Shown: piece after piece, positions 44,301 to 50,776 of the stretch | Layout: every line of letters begins with the position of its first letter | How positions within the stretch are numbered: the stretch's first letter is position 1 | Assembly (NCBI GenBank): GCA_963521185.1 | Contig: CAUQTV010000001.1 | Span: forward strand, 496,001 to 560,000 | Direction: 5' to 3' | DNA: 64,000 bases | Origin: Enterobacter_D sp963521185 | GTDB taxonomy: Bacteria > Pseudomonadota > Gammaproteobacteria > Enterobacterales > Enterobacteriaceae | The notes under the pieces: generated by a model | Databases searched by the model: none | What the model was told of the DNA's origin: nothing | The model's input: only the letters and a program-made list of their open reading frames with translations | Position numbers and translations under genes: made by a program

Positions 44301-45184
44301 ACGGTAATCAGGCCGGCGAAAATCACCGAGAACAGATGCGAGAGGCTATCGCCATTATTCACCTGCCAGACCATACCGAGCGTGGCGAGCGCTATCGCCA
44401 CGGCGCTGTAATCGCGCAGACGTGCATTGATCCGGCCCAGCGCATACAGAACAAAGCCGCCGACATAAGGGAAAACCACCCAGTAGTGCCAGGGCGTTTC
44501 GAATACCGGCACCGGTGTTTTTAACGACGGCGCGGCGTAATACTCCGCCAGATGTAATAACGGCTCCGGCATCAGGCTGAGATAAACGGTGATGCCCGCC
44601 AATATCAGCAGCAGTATGCCGCGCGCAGAGAATAATTCAGCGGCGCGGGGGGTTACTTCACGGGCGTTATTATCCGGCTCAAGGCAGACGCGCTGAATAA
44701 TAATAATATAATAAACGGAGGCCAGAATGGTCGCCAACGTGGCGATGGCCGCAATAGCCCATTCACCCTGTTCCATTGCGCCGTATAAAATAAGGAACTT
44801 GCTGAAAGAGCCTTTAAACGGCGATAAGCCCATTACCGAAAACAGGCCAAAACCAAACAGCAGCGCCACCCGTGGTGTACGCGTGCCGCTGCCTGCCAGC
44901 ACCTGCAAATCACTTGAACCGTTGCGCTTAATCAGCCAGGCGGCGCTGAGTAGGGTTAATAACCGCATCACCACCTGCAATCCCAGATGCAGTAACGCCC
45001 CGGTTTCCCCCGCGCTGCTATTAAGGCCAAAGCCCAGCAGAACATAGCCCACCTCTGCGAGCGTCGAGAAGAGCAGCACGCGGGACAGGTTGCGTAAATG
45101 CAACAACGCCAGTATTTCGCCGACCAGCAACAATAATGTTCCTGACCAGGCCAGCAGTGGAATGCCGAACAGTGATACTCCCAT
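41396..45184 (-). CDS. cooM: CooM, giant membrane antiporter-like subunit of the CO-induced hydrogenase
   Basis: 1,262 residues with roughly 35 predicted membrane helices. It contains three NuoL/M/N-like blocks: an N-terminal partial block (about 1-210), a middle full block (about 230-700) and a C-terminal full block (about 740-1200). The proton-path motifs are visible, for example FWELMTWSSYFLV and HPVAPSSISALMSGILTKAGVYG in the middle block, and FWEIMSSWTLYFV and HPPTAPTPVSGYISAVLLKSGIYG in the last. It is the presumed ion pump of the complex. It is the first gene of the minus-strand operon, 64 bases downstream of a CooA operator. No frameshift is seen. Confidence 0.95.
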   Translation of the reverse strand: MGVSLFGIPLLAWSGTLLLLVGEILALLHLRNLSRVLLFSTLAEVGYVLLGFGLNSSAGETGALLHLGLQVVMRLLTLLSAAWLIKRNGSSDLQVLAGSGTRTPRVALLFGFGLFSVMGLSPFKGSFSKFLILYGAMEQGEWAIAAIATLATILASVYYIIIIQRVCLEPDNNAREVTPRAAELFSARGILLLILAGITVYLSLMPEPLLHLAEYYAAPSLKTPVPVFETPWHYWVVFPYVGGFVLYALGRINARLRDYSAVAIALATLGMVWQVNNGDSLSHLFSVIFAGLITVAVIYSLAYMRQDAHANRYYFFLFLMAGSLLGVAAAEDFGNFYLFWELMTWSSYFLVVHERTPQALKAGRKYFLMCCTGAYIMHFGILVCHTRFGSFDMAIIAAQATQLTPGFAAVIGVCFLVGLGVKAGLWPLHGWLPDAHPVAPSSISALMSGILTKAGVYGLVKILLIVLGTSLTGQLLALGSLPAFGLALSVLGCMTVIYGEVMALREQNLKRILAFSTLAQVGEILAMIGLLTGLSVAGALFHVINHAIFKNLLFLAAGGLIARAAGKKLSDIAGLGRVMPFTALCFAIGALAVMGLPPFSGFFSKFLMIYAAVQANALAVAVLFLTGSVLGAIYYLRIVRVLFFSVWQGGEVKEAPLAMRIAMGVLTLLVILGGLFPDYGLQNWVRPVIEQIAAHQHWTVPVLPSLTLAWSPAVLIALPGAIVTFVAGKRAPRRAGPLAVIVMALSLGAVLFDAGRYDLLSWWFAVLIAGVGVLNLCYAVGYMAHGYSQHRFFFFFVFMVGGLLGVTASKDLFNFFAFWEIMSSWTLYFVIIHDETENALREGFKYFIFNFVGATCMFLGVAMLCARSEGFSFAALTVAARTMSLPWLGSGLVLVLTGMIMKAAQLPWRIDYQMHPPTAPTPVSGYISAVLLKSGIYGVLKLFALGGASMLFVRFGTLGGTPTLMYIIAVIATVTLLYAGAMAMIQNGIKRLLIYSTVSQLGYILLGLALTTPEGIAGGLMHLVNHMLLKDILFLAAGCILAQVHVESLDELGGLGRKMPWTFGLFLLAGLSLSGIPPLNGFASKWLIYQAAFQSAHYLLGLSAMMSSLFTLAAVLKFAHAAFMGQPSPHLEQVHEAPPSMLLPMGLLSLAALIVSLLPGVLLVPISHVMAASGLGHIAVTWRGPLPGTAGWHPLTLWLLVAIVAASGWLFYRLSNRASKPIHLHQGGVTDISPAQAHMPASALYPAPERFIRQVLRAQDKD

Positions 45185-45223
45185 TTATTCCTCACCAGAC
45201 TTCAGAGTCGCCAGGCAGTGAAT

Positions 45224-45263
45224 TTATTAAAAGTCGGCGGGGCTGTCTGTCGGCTGGCTGACA
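45224..45263 (-). promoter_or_regulatory. CooA operator and -10 element for cooMKLXUH
   Basis: TGTCGGCTGGCTGACA (45248-45263) is a TGTC-N8-GACA palindrome of the kind bound by CooA. On the minus strand TAATAA (45224-45229) fits a -10 element, giving a start near 45217 and placing the operator centre at -38.5. This spacing suits class II activation, in which CooA overlaps the -35 region. Confidence 0.75.
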
Positions 45264-45449
45264 GATATTCGGCGGGAAAGCTGGGAATATGCGTCATCGT
45301 TCGGATGTTATTAATAAAACATTAACATCTTGCCGGGTAAAGTATGAGGTCTGTCACTAATTAATTGAGAATGAATATTAATACGGCGGAAGAAATTAAC
45401 GCGCAATATCCGTTTTTTATTTTTTCCGGCGCATTTCATGACAATTAAG

Positions 45450-45463
45450 ATGATCCTAATCAA
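45450..45463. promoter_or_regulatory. FNR-like site upstream of hypC
   Basis: ATGAT-CCTA-ATCAA matches the FNR consensus TTGAT-N4-ATCAA at nine of ten defined positions. It lies about 60 bases before hypC. No matching CooA palindrome was found for the plus-strand operon, so anaerobic control by FNR is possible. A -10 element at the right distance is not obvious. Confidence 0.4.
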
Positions 45464-45523
45464 TAAAATGACTTTTATTTCACCGCGTTGTTTTTCGGCA
45501 GATGCGGGTGAGGAGCGTCGCCT

Positions 45524-45772
45524 ATGTGTCTTGGCATTCCAGGGCAAATTCTGGAGATAAACGATGCCGACAATCTGCTCGCCACGGTGTCCGTTGCCGG
45601 GGTCAGGCGGGAGATCAACATCGCCTGCCTCGTCAGTGCGGATCAGTCACCGCAGGCGTGCGTCGGCTATTGGGTGCTGGTCCACGTCGGCTTTGCCATG
45701 GCGCGGATCGATGAGCAGGAAGCGGCCGAAATGCTGATTGCGCTAAGCGAACTGGATGCCCTGGAGGAGTAG
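45524..45772 (+). CDS. hypC: HypC, hydrogenase maturation chaperone
   Basis: 82 residues beginning MCLGIPGQI, the family signature in which Cys2 binds the iron-cyanide-CO unit delivered with HypD. GAGGAG lies upstream of the ATG. It is the first gene of the plus-strand operon, divergent from cooM by 339 bases, and hypA follows two bases after its stop. It probably serves CooH. HypD, HypE and HypF are not in this window and must come from elsewhere in the genome. Confidence 0.95.
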   Translation: MCLGIPGQILEINDADNLLATVSVAGVRREINIACLVSADQSPQACVGYWVLVHVGFAMARIDEQEAAEMLIALSELDALEE

Positions 45773-45774
45773 CT

Positions 45775-46113
45775 ATGCATGAGGCGGCATTAACCCAGGG
45801 GCTGGTCAGGATCCTGCTCAGTGAGGCGCAGCGCCATCAGGTAACGCAAATCACGCGCGTGCGGCTGAAGGTGGGGCAACTGCGTGCGGTGGAGCCGCAG
45901 TCGCTGGCGTTTTGTTTCACTGCCTTTGCCGCTGGCACGCTGGCAGAAGCGGCAGAGCTGATTATCGAATCGCTGCCAGCGGTGGCGCACTGCGCGGACT
46001 GTAATGCCGATTTTGACGTCATTAAATTCCATTTTCAATGTACCCGGTGTCACAGCCGCGAAGTGCAACTGATCCAGGGTGACGAGCTGTACATTGAAAG
46101 TTTTGATGCCTGA
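45775..46113 (+). CDS. hypA: HypA, nickel insertion protein
   Basis: 112 residues starting MHEAAL, where His2 and Glu3 form the nickel site. The zinc-binding cysteine pairs are CADC (about 74-77) and CTRC (about 90-93). HypA and HypB load nickel into the hydrogenase large subunit. In this locus it precedes cooF, and it may also support nickel supply for CooS. Confidence 0.95.
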   Translation: MHEAALTQGLVRILLSEAQRHQVTQITRVRLKVGQLRAVEPQSLAFCFTAFAAGTLAEAAELIIESLPAVAHCADCNADFDVIKFHFQCTRCHSREVQLIQGDELYIESFDA

Positions 46114-46129
46114 TTTAGAGGGTAACGAC

Positions 46130-46708
46130 ATGAAAAGACAGGAAAATGTCATGATTTACGCCAATGCGCAGAAATGCCTTGGCTGCCATAGCTGTGAAAT
46201 GGCCTGCGCGGTCAGCCACGGCGGTAACAACAGTTTATTCGCCGCCGTGAAAGAGCAGCTTCCGCTCCATCCCCGCATGAAGGTGGTCGTCGCAGGGGAG
46301 GTCAACATCCCGATGCAGTGTCGCCAGTGTGACAACGCACCGTGCGCGCTGGTGTGCCCGACCGGGGCGTGCCGCCAGTCCGACGGCCAGGTGTTTATCA
46401 ACGAAGCGAACTGCGTTGGCTGCAAGCTGTGCGTGATGGTGTGCCCGTTCGGCTCCATTACCGTGCGTCGCAGCGAACAGCAGCAGGCCTTTAGCGTCAC
46501 CAACCAGGGCGTGGCACAAAAGTGCGACCTGTGCGTGTCGTGGCGCAAAGAGCAGGGCAAATCCGACACCGCCTGTATCGAAGCCTGCCCGACAAAGGCC
46601 ATCAGCCTTGTGGACATGCAGACTTACCGACAGGCACTTATTCAGGCCAGAGCCAAAGAGCTGGCCCAATCCCAAAGAAATATCGACCTGGCCTTAAGGG
46701 GAATGTAA
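46130..46708 (+). CDS. cooF: CooF, ferredoxin-like electron carrier of CO dehydrogenase
   Basis: 192 residues from the ATG at 46130, with GAGGG upstream; an ATG at 46151 is an alternative. It has four cysteine sets for [4Fe-4S] clusters: CLGCHSCEMAC, CRQCDNAPCALVC, CVGCKLCVMVC and CDLC...CIEAC. It takes electrons from CooS and hands them to the CooX/CooL hydrogenase arm. Its TAA overlaps the cooS ATG (TAATG). Confidence 0.95.
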   Translation: MKRQENVMIYANAQKCLGCHSCEMACAVSHGGNNSLFAAVKEQLPLHPRMKVVVAGEVNIPMQCRQCDNAPCALVCPTGACRQSDGQVFINEANCVGCKLCVMVCPFGSITVRRSEQQQAFSVTNQGVAQKCDLCVSWRKEQGKSDTACIEACPTKAISLVDMQTYRQALIQARAKELAQSQRNIDLALRGM

Positions 46709-48618
46709 TGGATATCAACACCAGAACGAGCGATCCCGCCACCATTATTCTGTGCAAAGTCGCCGAAGAAGAGGGCATCGCAACGGTCTTCGATCGCCAT
46801 AAGATGCAACAACCGCAGTGTGGTTTTGGTAGCCTCGGTCTGTGCTGCCGCATTTGCTGGAAAGGGCCATGCCGCGTCGATCCCTTTGGCGACGGGCCGC
46901 AGGTCGGTATTTGCGGTGCCACCAAAGACACCATTGTGGCACGTAACCTGATCCGCATGATGGCGGCAGGCGCAGCCGGTCACTCGGAGCACGGTCGCCA
47001 CATCGCGCTGGCGATGCAGCGCGTGGGCAAGGGCGAAATTCCGGATTATCAGATCCGCGATCCGCAGAAGCTGGCCGCCGTAGCTAAACGGCTGGGGATC
47101 GACACGGAAGGGCGTTCGACGCGCGAGATAGCCTGGGACGTGGCGACCAAAACGCTGGAAGATTACCAGAGCCAGGACAGCAAAACGCCGTGCCACTGGC
47201 TCAAGGCCTCGCTGCCGTCGAAGCGTCTTTCGGTGCTCGGCAAACTCGGCGTGCTGCCGCACAACATTGATGCCACCGTGGCGCAGATCATGTCACGCAC
47301 CCACATCGGCTGTGACGCGGATCCCACCAACCTGATCCTCGGCGGCATTCGCGGTGCGCTGGCGGATTTCGACGGCATGGTTCTGGCGACGGAACTGTCT
47401 GACGCGATGTTCGGCACGCCGAAACCGGTGGTGACGCAGGCCAACATTGGCGTGATCAAAAAGCAGGCGGTGAACATCGCGGTGAACGGGCATAACCCGC
47501 TGCTGAGCGAGGTGATCTGCGATGTGGCGGCGGAAATGAACAGCGTGGCCCGCGATGCCGGGGCCAGCGAAGGCATTAATATCGTCGGTATTTGCTGCAC
47601 CGGTAACGAAGTCATGATGCGCCACGGCATTCCGCTGGCGACCAACTATTTGTCGCAGGAGATGGCGATCTTTACCGGCGCGCTGGATGCGATGGTGGTG
47701 GATGTGCAGTGCATCATGCCGTCGCTCTCGACCATCAGCGAGTGCTACCACACCGAGTTTATTACCACCGCGGATGAGAACAAGATCCAGGGTTCGCGCC
47801 ACGTCAGCTTCCACGAAGATCACGCCCGGGATACCGCGCGCAAAATCATCCAGTACGCCATTGATGCCTTTGGCCGCCGGGATAACACCCGCGTCAAAAT
47901 TCCGGACATCAGGCAGACCGCTATCGTCGGGTTCAGTACCGAAGCGGTGATGGACGCGCTGGCGCTGCTCAACCCGGACGATCCACTGGCCCCGCTGGTA
48001 GAGAACATCGTGAACGGCAACATTCTGGGCGTGGCGCTGTTTGCCGGTTGTAACACCACGCGCGTGAAGCAGGACGACAGCTTCCAGGTGATGGCGAAGG
48101 TGCTGGCGAAACATAACGTGCTGATGCTGGCAACCGGCTGCGGCGCGGGAGCGTTTGCCAAAAACGGTCTGATGAACCAGCAGGCGACTAACGCATGGGC
48201 GGGGGATTCGCTAAAAGCGGTGCTGACCACCATCGGTACCGCTGCCGGACTGGAAGGGCCGCTGCCACTGGTGCTGCATATGGGGTCCTGCGTGGACAAC
48301 AGCCGTGCGGTGATGCTGGCGACGGAGCTGGCGCAAAAGCTCAACGTCGATTTGAGCGATCTGCCGCTGGTGGCCTCCGCGCCGGAAGCGATGTCTGAAA
48401 AGGCCATCGCCATTGCCAGCTGGAGCCTGGCGCTCGGGCTGCCAACGCATCTCGGCGTGGTACCTCATGTGACCGGTTCGAAACAGGTCACCGATCTGAT
48501 CACCGAGCAGTCGAAAGATCTCTTCGGCGGCTACTTTATGGTGGAAACCGATCCGACGCTGGCGGCAGAAAAACTGGTGGCGGTGATCAAAGAAAAACGT
48601 CGCGCGCTGGGGTTGTAA
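46708..48618 (+). CDS. cooS: CooS, anaerobic Ni-Fe carbon monoxide dehydrogenase
   Basis: 636 residues, full length. The N-terminal cysteines C38, C46, C47, C50, C55 and C69 have exactly the spacing of the D and B clusters of Carboxydothermus CODH-II. All C-cluster ligands are present: the histidine in NGHNP and cysteines in GICCTGNE, VDVQCIMPS, FAGCNTT, ATGCGAGA and GSCVDNSR, plus the catalytic lysine in SEKAIAIAS. It oxidises CO with water to CO2, two protons and two electrons, in the cytoplasm. It is predicted to be active. Electrons go to CooF, encoded just upstream. Confidence 0.97.
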   Translation: MDINTRTSDPATIILCKVAEEEGIATVFDRHKMQQPQCGFGSLGLCCRICWKGPCRVDPFGDGPQVGICGATKDTIVARNLIRMMAAGAAGHSEHGRHIALAMQRVGKGEIPDYQIRDPQKLAAVAKRLGIDTEGRSTREIAWDVATKTLEDYQSQDSKTPCHWLKASLPSKRLSVLGKLGVLPHNIDATVAQIMSRTHIGCDADPTNLILGGIRGALADFDGMVLATELSDAMFGTPKPVVTQANIGVIKKQAVNIAVNGHNPLLSEVICDVAAEMNSVARDAGASEGINIVGICCTGNEVMMRHGIPLATNYLSQEMAIFTGALDAMVVDVQCIMPSLSTISECYHTEFITTADENKIQGSRHVSFHEDHARDTARKIIQYAIDAFGRRDNTRVKIPDIRQTAIVGFSTEAVMDALALLNPDDPLAPLVENIVNGNILGVALFAGCNTTRVKQDDSFQVMAKVLAKHNVLMLATGCGAGAFAKNGLMNQQATNAWAGDSLKAVLTTIGTAAGLEGPLPLVLHMGSCVDNSRAVMLATELAQKLNVDLSDLPLVASAPEAMSEKAIAIASWSLALGLPTHLGVVPHVTGSKQVTDLITEQSKDLFGGYFMVETDPTLAAEKLVAVIKEKRRALGL

Positions 48619-48678
48619 CCTTCTTATTGGCCCGCGCCAGAACGGGCGGGCCGACACACTTTGATTAATGAGGCCGAT

Positions 48679-49449
48679 ATGAAAATAGCCATTGCGGGAA
48701 AAGGCGGCGTGGGCAAAACCACGCTGGCCGGACTGCTGGCCCGATCGTTTGCCGCCGACGGCAGGCCGGTGCTGGCGATTGATGCCGATCCCGACGCCAA
48801 CCTGGCCTCGGCGCTGGGCATACCGGCGGCGCGTTACGCCGAACTGCAACCCTTCTCGCGCATGAAAGATCTGGCAAAGGCGCGCACCGGTGCAGGCGAA
48901 GGCTACGGCAGCCTGTTTATTCTCAACCCGAAAGTGGACGATCTGCCCGAGGCGTTTTGCGTTGAACACGAAGGCGTGCGCCTGCTGCGAATGGGCACCG
49001 TGGAGCACGGCGGTACCGGCTGCGTCTGCCCGGAGCATACGCTGCTGCGCCGTCTGATGAGCCATTTGCTGTTAGAGCGCGATGACGTCGTAGTGATGGA
49101 TATGGAAGCGGGCATCGAGCACCTTGGGCGTTCAACGGCGCAAGCGGTGGATGTACTGATCGTGGTGGTGGAGCCAGGCCTGCGCAGCATTCAGACCGCG
49201 CGGCAAATCGGCGAGCTAGCGGCAGATATCGGCATTCGTACCCTCGCCTACGTGGGCAGCAAAATTGCCTGCCCGTCGGATAAGGTGTTCCTTGAAGCCC
49301 AGTTCAGTGCCGACCAGTTGCTGGGCTATCTCTCGCTCAATGACACCATTCGCGGCGCGGATCTCAGCGGCCGCGCGCCCTTCGATCTCGGCGGTGATTT
49401 TATGTCTGAGCTTGAGGTCATCAAACAGCGCCTGACGGCCCTGTGTTAA
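48679..49449 (+). CDS. cooC: CooC, ATPase for nickel insertion into CO dehydrogenase
   Basis: 256 residues from the ATG at 48679; a TTG 18 bases upstream would extend it by six residues. MinD-type P-loop GKGGVGKTT (7-15), the DADPDANLA switch region, and the paired cysteines CVC (115 and 117) that bind nickel at the dimer interface in CooC proteins. It uses ATP to place nickel into the CooS C-cluster. It follows cooS by 60 bases. Confidence 0.95.
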   Translation: MKIAIAGKGGVGKTTLAGLLARSFAADGRPVLAIDADPDANLASALGIPAARYAELQPFSRMKDLAKARTGAGEGYGSLFILNPKVDDLPEAFCVEHEGVRLLRMGTVEHGGTGCVCPEHTLLRRLMSHLLLERDDVVVMDMEAGIEHLGRSTAQAVDVLIVVVEPGLRSIQTARQIGELAADIGIRTLAYVGSKIACPSDKVFLEAQFSADQLLGYLSLNDTIRGADLSGRAPFDLGGDFMSELEVIKQRLTALC

Positions 49450-49464
49450 GCGGAGTGAATCAGC

Positions 49465-49680
49465 ATGTGTCAGTTGCGGGTCCGGTTGCAGTTTGCAGAT
49501 GGCAGTGAAGAGCTGTTCGATGAGGTCACGCACGTGGCGTTTGGCGTGGAAAACATCACCCTTTCGCGCCTGTTCGATACGCCCTGCGAATTATATGACT
49601 TTGCGATAGAAGAGATTGATTGTATGCACAACGTGATGGTGTTGACGCAGCGCACGTCCGGCCAGGGGAGGAGAGCGTAG
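49465..49680 (+). CDS. cooT: CooT, small nickel-binding accessory protein
   Basis: 71 residues starting MCQLRVRLQF. CooT proteins bind one nickel per dimer through Cys2, present here. The middle keeps the family VTHVAFGVENITLSRLFD pattern. The stop directly abuts the ATG of the next gene, and cooC ends 15 bases upstream. Confidence 0.85.
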   Translation: MCQLRVRLQFADGSEELFDEVTHVAFGVENITLSRLFDTPCELYDFAIEEIDCMHNVMVLTQRTSGQGRRA

Positions 49681-49911
49681 ATGATCGAAATGAATTTATT
49701 AAAGAAACTCAACGTGCTGGTGCCGCACTGGGTGGCGCACAACGAAGAGCACATTGCTGAAATGGAGCGCTATCTGGCCGCGCTGGACGCGGAAGGGCAA
49801 ACCGCGCTGGCGAGCCGCTGTCGGGACACCATCGCGCAGATGAAACAGGTCAGTGAAAAACTGGCGCTGATGGGCGAGCAGCTAAAACCCATCAAATGGC
49901 AAAGAGGGTAA
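49681..49911 (+). CDS. cooJ: CooJ-like nickel-binding protein without the histidine-rich tail
   Basis: 76 residues, helical. HWVAHNEEH (residues 16-24) exactly fits the H-W-x2-H-x3-H nickel site described in the N-terminal domain of R. rubrum CooJ. The long histidine-rich C-terminal tail of that protein is absent; the sequence ends KPIKWQRG. Its place between cooT and hypB supports the assignment. It could pass nickel to CooC or CooS but should store much less of it. Confidence 0.8.
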   Translation: MIEMNLLKKLNVLVPHWVAHNEEHIAEMERYLAALDAEGQTALASRCRDTIAQMKQVSEKLALMGEQLKPIKWQRG

Positions 49912-49915
49912 GCGG

Positions 49916-50686
49916 ATGTGCAATAACTGCGGCTGCAATATCCCGCACCGAAGTCAGTTACGGCTGGGCGACGGTGCGATCCATGCCGTTCGACCGATCA
50001 ACGCCGCACCGCAAACGGTGACGGTGCTGAAAAATCTGTTACAGGACAACGACGACCTGGCCGCCCGCAACCGCCAGCACTTCGACGCGCACGGCACGCG
50101 GGTATTTAATCTGATGTCGTCGCCGGGCAGCGGCAAGACCTCGCTGCTGGAGGTGACCCTTGAACAGCTCACGGCGCGTGGCCTGAAAGTGGCGGTCATC
50201 GAAGGGGATCTGGAAACCGAAAACGACGCGGTGCGTCTGCGGCGTAAAGGCGTACCGGTAGTGCAAATCACCACCGGTATGGCGTGTCACCTTGACGCGC
50301 AGATGGTTCACGCCGCCTGGCAAACGCTCAGCGCAGCACCCGTCGATATTCTGTTTATTGAAAACGTGGGTAACCTGGTGTGTCCGGCGAGCTTCGATCT
50401 CGGTCAGCACCATAACGTGGTGCTGCTGTCGGTGCCGGAAGGGGATGATAAGCCGCAGAAATACCCGGTGATGTTTCGCCAGGCCGACACGGTACTTGTC
50501 ACCAAGGTCGATCTGCTGCCGTACTTTGAGGACTTCAGCACCCAGCGCGTAATCGAAGAGATCGACCTGCTGACCCCGCAAACCCCGGTCATGATGCTCT
50601 CCACCAAATCCCCGCAAACCTGGTCCCGCTGGCTCGACTGGCTGTGCGAGCGGGTGAAGGTGTTGTCCGGGAGTTCAGAAAGCTAA
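49916..50686 (+). CDS. hypB: HypB, GTPase for nickel insertion
   Basis: 256 residues. The N-terminal CNNCGC motif is a high-affinity nickel site like that of E. coli HypB; there is no histidine-rich stretch. GTPase motifs: P-loop SSPGSGKTS, the metal-binding CH in GMACHLD, ENVGNLVCP and the base-specific TKVD. It loads nickel onto the hydrogenase with HypA. It is the last gene of the operon. Confidence 0.95.
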   Translation: MCNNCGCNIPHRSQLRLGDGAIHAVRPINAAPQTVTVLKNLLQDNDDLAARNRQHFDAHGTRVFNLMSSPGSGKTSLLEVTLEQLTARGLKVAVIEGDLETENDAVRLRRKGVPVVQITTGMACHLDAQMVHAAWQTLSAAPVDILFIENVGNLVCPASFDLGQHHNVVLLSVPEGDDKPQKYPVMFRQADTVLVTKVDLLPYFEDFSTQRVIEEIDLLTPQTPVMMLSTKSPQTWSRWLDWLCERVKVLSGSSES

Positions 50687-50741
50687 GAGAAACAAACGGA
50701 CGCTCTCAAATAATCCTCATCGTGATTTTCTCATCAGTCAT

Positions 50742-50762
50742 CAGGGGGCAATCTGCCCCCTG
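50742..50762. terminator. Hairpin between hypB and the convergent chemoreceptor gene
   Basis: CAGGGGGCA (50742-50750), loop ATC, TGCCCCCTG (50754-50762). It is GC-rich with no strong U tract and lies between two convergent genes. Confidence 0.6.
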
Positions 50763-50776
50763 CACAGGTTGTGACT

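Noticed and set aside
47293..48114. Minus-strand open frame of 273 codons inside cooS
   Set aside because: It is a shadow of the CO dehydrogenase gene, without a start site or recognisable domain.
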